A stretch of DNA of 17,022 nucleotides from an uncultured Eubacteriales bacterium (lineage in GTDB: Bacteria; Bacillota; Clostridia; Oscillospirales; Acutalibacteraceae), in contig OMPZ01000049.1 in assembly GCA_900313125.1 (NCBI GenBank), forward strand, positions 1 through 17,022, written 5' to 3'. The notes under the pieces were generated by a model. It was given only the letters and a program-made list of their open reading frames with translations, was not told where the DNA came from and ran no database searches. The translations under genes and the position numbers were made by a program. This document shows positions 14,303-17,022 of this stretch, piece by piece (the stretch's first letter is position 1; the number at the start of each line of letters is the position of its first letter).

Positions 14303-16608
14303 CTCCGCTCACCTCCCATGTGGATCGTAAAGCGCGTTTTCTCGATCGGCGTGTCAAGCAGAACTATGAGCTGCGGAAGGACAGTCAGAACGAGGATCAC
14401 CGAAATGAGCGCGCCCCTGCCGACGGCAAGTCCGATATGACCGATATAAACGTCGCTCACGCGCATGGATATCAGGAAGCCCGCCATCGTGAGTATCGAA
14501 CCCGAGGTCAGTATCGTCGGGAAGCTTTCGTTGACAGCCGATACCATCGACTCACGTTTGTCAAGCTTTTTCCTGTTCTCCTGATAGTGGTTCATGATGA
14601 CTATGGCGTAGTCGATCGTCGCGCCCATCTGGATCGCCGAAACGATCATGTTAGTTACGAACGAGCTTGTTATATCTGTCAGGTACGGGAACGAGAAATT
14701 CATCCAGATACTTCCCTGAATAACGAACACAAGCAGCGCGGAGCCTGCTACCGTCTTGAAGGTAAAGAGAAGTATCACCAGTACGAATATGATCGTCAGC
14801 ATATTGATCTTAAAGCTGTCGCTGTTGAAGGTGTCGGCAAGGTCGCGCGCACTCGTTATCTGTCCGATGACGAGCACCTTTTTGTCGGGCGTACCGTCGC
14901 CGTAATACTTCCGCGCGGCAGTTCTGATGTCCTCAACGAGCTGTACGCTCTCCTCGCCTTCAACAGGAACGGTCGCCGTGACGATGATACGCGTGTAATT
15001 CTCGCCCTTGAGCTGATCTATGCCCTTCATGAGCGTTGCGCGAAGCTCTGTGAGACGATCGAGCTTGTCGTCGTCAAGGTTCACGATGCCCTGATCCACC
15101 TTATCGAAAAGGTAGAGGAACATATCTATGAGCGGTACCTTGTAGTCCTCCGAGCTTTTGAAAATGCTCTGATACTGCTGGTGCTCTACGCCGTACGCCT
15201 GGTACAGCAGCACCGCCTTTTCTATGTCTATATCGACAAGCTCCGAGAACATACGCGGTGTGTACAGGTCGGTGAGGACTCTGTTGTCCTCGATCTCGAT
15301 ATTCGCAAGACCCGTCACGCTCTTTACGTTATCGAGCGTGAGTATCTCCTTTGTCACGGCTTTTTCGTACTCGTAATTCCCGGAGGGAACTATCAACGCG
15401 ATCATAGTCGAATCATTGAACGTGTCGGTTATCTTATGCATAGCAGCGCGGCTTTCGGAATAGACAAGCTCATCAATGCTGCTGTCGTCGAACGCGTAGC
15501 TCGCCTTTGACGAAAAGAAGATCGAAAACGGGATAAGGATAAGGAACACCCAGACGAAGCAGTATTTCGATCTTGTGAGCGCTCTGCCCCAGAGTGAGAT
15601 ATCGGGAACATGAGAGCGGTGCGCCGTCTTTTTGAGCATTTTCGGGAACAGCATGATAAGCCCGGGCATGAGCAAAAGCACGGATAATATGCTGAAAATG
15701 ATACCCTTTGTCAGAACTACGCCCAGGTCGTAACCCAGACGGAACTGCATGAGCGTAAGCGCAAGAAGCCCGGAGATCGTAGTAAGGCTCGACGAGGATA
15801 TCTCGATAATGCCCTTTGATAAAGCCTGGATAAGCGCTTCCTTTTCCGAATCGCGCTGCCGCACCTCGTCCTGATAGCGGTGAACGAGAATGATCGAATA
15901 GTCGATCGCGAGGGCAAGCTGGAGGATAACGGCGATCGAGTTTGTGATCGACGAGATCTCCCCGAGGAGATAGTTCGTGCCCATATTCAAAACGGCGGCG
16001 AACGCGAAAACTATGAAGAAAATGACAACTTCAAAGTAGCTGCGCGACGTAAACAGCAGCACGCCCAAAATGACCGCGAGGGCAAGCAGCAGAACGCCGA
16101 CCATTTCCGACGCGATCTCGGCCATTCTGTTGACGCCGATCTCTGAGGAAATATATGTGTCGTACTCCTTGAGGTCGTCCTTTATGCCGTTCATTTCGGC
16201 GATGATCTCCTCGTCGTCGCTGACGCCGTCGAACGAAACGGAAAGCAGCGCCGCGGAATTGACAAAATGCTCCTCAGTCTCGTCAAGCGTGACGGAGGAA
16301 ACGTGATCTTTCGCTTCTATCATATCGGCAAGCTTCTCCGCCGTCTCATAGGTTATATTCGACACCATGATATCAGCCGACGCGTAGGTGATAAATTCGT
16401 CCTCCATTATCGTCAGACCCTGCCGCGTTTCTGTCTCGTCGGGGAGAAACGCCGTGATATCCTCGTTGACCTTTACCTTTGAGATAGACAACGCTCCGAA
16501 AACCGCCGCCGCAAGAAACATCGCCATTATCAGGAAACGATAACGCACTATCGCGGCCGCCAGCGAATACATAATATCGGGTTTATCTTTCAGCTTTTCT
16601 TTTATCAT
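14299..16608 (-). CDS. MMPL/RND-superfamily membrane transporter
   Basis: This 769-residue transporter has the duplicated RND layout: helix 1 (about 23-40), an external domain (41-170), helices 2-6 (172-322), helix 7 (350-367), a second external domain (368-600), and helices 8-12 (600-752). Each half carries an Asp-Tyr pair in its fourth helix: ALAIDYS (D236-Y237) and GATIDYA (D666-Y667). These match the proton-relay pairs known in MmpL3, so proton-driven export is likely. The substrate is unknown; lipids or surface precursors are usual for the family. ATG 16608 is preferred over the in-frame GTG at 16617 because AAGGTGG (minus strand, 16614-16620) would be its ribosome binding site and overlaps that GTG. 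It overlaps the GLUG gene by 4 nt and is first in the operon. Confidence 0.92.
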   Translation of the reverse strand: MIKEKLKDKPDIMYSLAAAIVRYRFLIMAMFLAAAVFGALSISKVKVNEDITAFLPDETETRQGLTIMEDEFITYASADIMVSNITYETAEKLADMIEAKDHVSSVTLDETEEHFVNSAALLSVSFDGVSDDEEIIAEMNGIKDDLKEYDTYISSEIGVNRMAEIASEMVGVLLLALAVILGVLLFTSRSYFEVVIFFIVFAFAAVLNMGTNYLLGEISSITNSIAVILQLALAIDYSIILVHRYQDEVRQRDSEKEALIQALSKGIIEISSSSLTTISGLLALTLMQFRLGYDLGVVLTKGIIFSILSVLLLMPGLIMLFPKMLKKTAHRSHVPDISLWGRALTRSKYCFVWVFLILIPFSIFFSSKASYAFDDSSIDELVYSESRAAMHKITDTFNDSTMIALIVPSGNYEYEKAVTKEILTLDNVKSVTGLANIEIEDNRVLTDLYTPRMFSELVDIDIEKAVLLYQAYGVEHQQYQSIFKSSEDYKVPLIDMFLYLFDKVDQGIVNLDDDKLDRLTELRATLMKGIDQLKGENYTRIIVTATVPVEGEESVQLVEDIRTAARKYYGDGTPDKKVLVIGQITSARDLADTFNSDSFKINMLTIIFVLVILLFTFKTVAGSALLVFVIQGSIWMNFSFPYLTDITSSFVTNMIVSAIQMGATIDYAIVIMNHYQENRKKLDKRESMVSAVNESFPTILTSGSILTMAGFLISMRVSDVYIGHIGLAVGRGALISVILVLTVLPQLIVLLDTPIEKTRFTIHMGGERR

Positions 16609-16648
16609 TCGATCCACCTTATTACATATTATACAAAACTAAAGAATA

Positions 16649-16663
16649 TATGCTGACCGCATA
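16649..16663. repeat. Small inverted repeat next to the MMPL promoter -10 box
   Basis: TATGC (16649-16653) and GCATA (16659-16663) flank a 5-bp centre where the MMPL transcript should begin. This is a possible operator, but the arms are short. A second TATAAT hexamer on the minus strand (16628-16633) lacks a convincing -35. Confidence 0.3.
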
Positions 16664-16664
16664 A

Positions 16665-16693
16665 ATTATACAACCACTTCCCCTCCTTGTCAA
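16665..16693 (-). promoter_or_regulatory. Perfect-consensus promoter of the MMPL-GLUG operon
   Basis: On the minus strand, TTGACA (16688-16693), a 17-bp spacer and TATAAT (16665-16670) match the housekeeping sigma consensus at all twelve positions. They predict a start near 16658 and a leader of about 50 nt. Such a strong promoter usually implies either high expression or a repressor. Confidence 0.88.
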
Positions 16694-16860
16694 TAAGCGG
16701 GCTGGCAATTACGCGGTTGCAGGTTGTTTAGGGCACGACTTTTTCGCCGCGTGGCTCGGCGTGCCTACTTCGGTTATGGCGCGGAGAAGATGTTGTTTTA
16801 CCGATATAGTACAGCGGAATTTGCCTGTACCCACTCGGGTACGCCCGGGTCTAATATTAA
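16694..16860. other. Intergenic DNA between divergent promoters, with several hairpins and no gene
   Basis: No open frame with a start signal is seen. CGCCG/CGGCG (16745-16749 with 16757-16761), flanked by GGCA/TGCC (16732-16735 with 16762-16765), makes one hairpin. GTACAG/CTGTAC (16809-16814 with 16825-16830) and GTACCC/GGGTAC (16827-16832 with 16837-16842) share bases and so exclude each other. It may be a relic of a repeat element. Neither flanking promoter reads into it. Confidence 0.4.
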
Positions 16861-16875
16861 TGAAAATGATTATTG
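16856..16875. promoter_or_regulatory. Fur-box-like operator
   Basis: TGAAAATGATTATTG (16861-16875) matches the 7-1-7 Fur consensus TGATAATNATTATCA at 11 of 14 defined positions or slightly better depending on how the end is scored, and 16856-16874 matches the classical 19-bp box at 14 positions. It overlaps the first bases of the -35 at 16873, which fits iron-dependent repression by Fur or a relative. Members of the Fur family (Zur, PerR) have similar sites. Confidence 0.6.
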
Positions 16876-16901
16876 ACATTTTAAGCTATTAATGATAAAA
16901 T
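16873..16901 (+). promoter_or_regulatory. Promoter reading out of the window's right end
   Basis: TTGACA (16873-16878), a 17-bp spacer and TAAAAT (16896-16901) predict a start near 16908 and a leader of about 95 nt. The leader contains the palindrome GCAAATTTGC (16928-16937). Confidence 0.78.
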
Positions 16902-17003
16902 TACTGTAGGAATGTATTCGAGTTTGTGCAAATTTGCTTATTATGCAATGTTACTAAAATACTCACCTCACTTTATACATACATCACAAAGGGGAAATCA
17001 TTA

Positions 17004-17022
17004 ATGAAGATCACGGAGCACA
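17004..17022 (+). CDS. Start of an unidentified gene, probably Fur-family regulated (3' end outside window)
   Basis: ATG 17004 follows AAAGGGG (16988-16994) at 9 nt, downstream of the promoter and Fur-like box. Only MKITEH is visible, too short to identify. The control region suggests a metal uptake or stress gene, but this is inference from the operator alone. Confidence 0.55.

Noticed and set aside
14320..15510. 396-codon open frame on the plus strand inside the MMPL gene
   Set aside because: Antisense to a clear transporter, composition typical of a shadow frame, no family resemblance.

Overview
The window looks like a chromosomal stretch from a Gram-positive anaerobe of the Clostridia, most probably a gut Oscillospiraceae/Ruminococcus-type bacterium. 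This rests on strong AGGAGG-type ribosome binding sites, TTGACA/TATAAT promoters with 17-bp spacers, the three-gene form of the proton-translocating transhydrogenase, a ferredoxin-tailed aldo/keto reductase, and an SPFH plus ribbon-helix-helix gene pair. The taxonomic call is inference. No rRNA, tRNA, CRISPR array or prophage was seen.

Region 1 (1-3865, + strand) is NADPH metabolism. It holds the 3' end of glutamate dehydrogenase, a 50-residue unknown protein, a terminator, and then pntAA-pntAB-pntB with its own terminator. The transhydrogenase makes NADPH from NADH using the proton gradient, and NADP-type glutamate dehydrogenase consumes it for ammonium assimilation.

Region 2 (3947-6552, + strand) is a promoter, a leader with an inverted repeat, a GtrB-like polyprenyl-phosphate glycosyltransferase and a large polytopic membrane protein (DUF6056/GT-C type), then a terminator. 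It is probably a cell-envelope glycan decoration unit. The membrane-protein gene is visibly more AT-rich than its neighbours.

Region 3 (6541-7430) is genomic wreckage. The C-terminal remnant of a DDE transposase (- strand) abuts a BMP-family ABC substrate-binding protein gene that has lost its start and most of its middle.

Region 4 (7430-9720) has two divergent genes with good promoters back to back: an aldo/keto reductase with two [4Fe-4S] motifs (- strand) and a CorA-family cation channel (+ strand).

Region 5 (9790-11170, + strand) is an SPFH-domain membrane protein translationally coupled to a 72-residue ribbon-helix-helix DNA-binding protein. The promoter carries a perfect 9-bp inverted repeat over the -10 box plus a third half-site, which suggests autoregulation.

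Region 6 (11195-16693, - strand) is a two-gene operon driven by a perfect consensus promoter. An MMPL/RND-type transporter overlaps by 4 nt a 1035-residue secreted, membrane-anchored protein in which a long coiled coil interrupts an array of GLUG repeats. This is the best candidate here for a poorly described surface system.

Region 7 (16694-17022) is intergenic DNA with several small inverted repeats, then a Fur-box-like operator on a strong promoter reading out of the window into a gene of which only six codons are visible.
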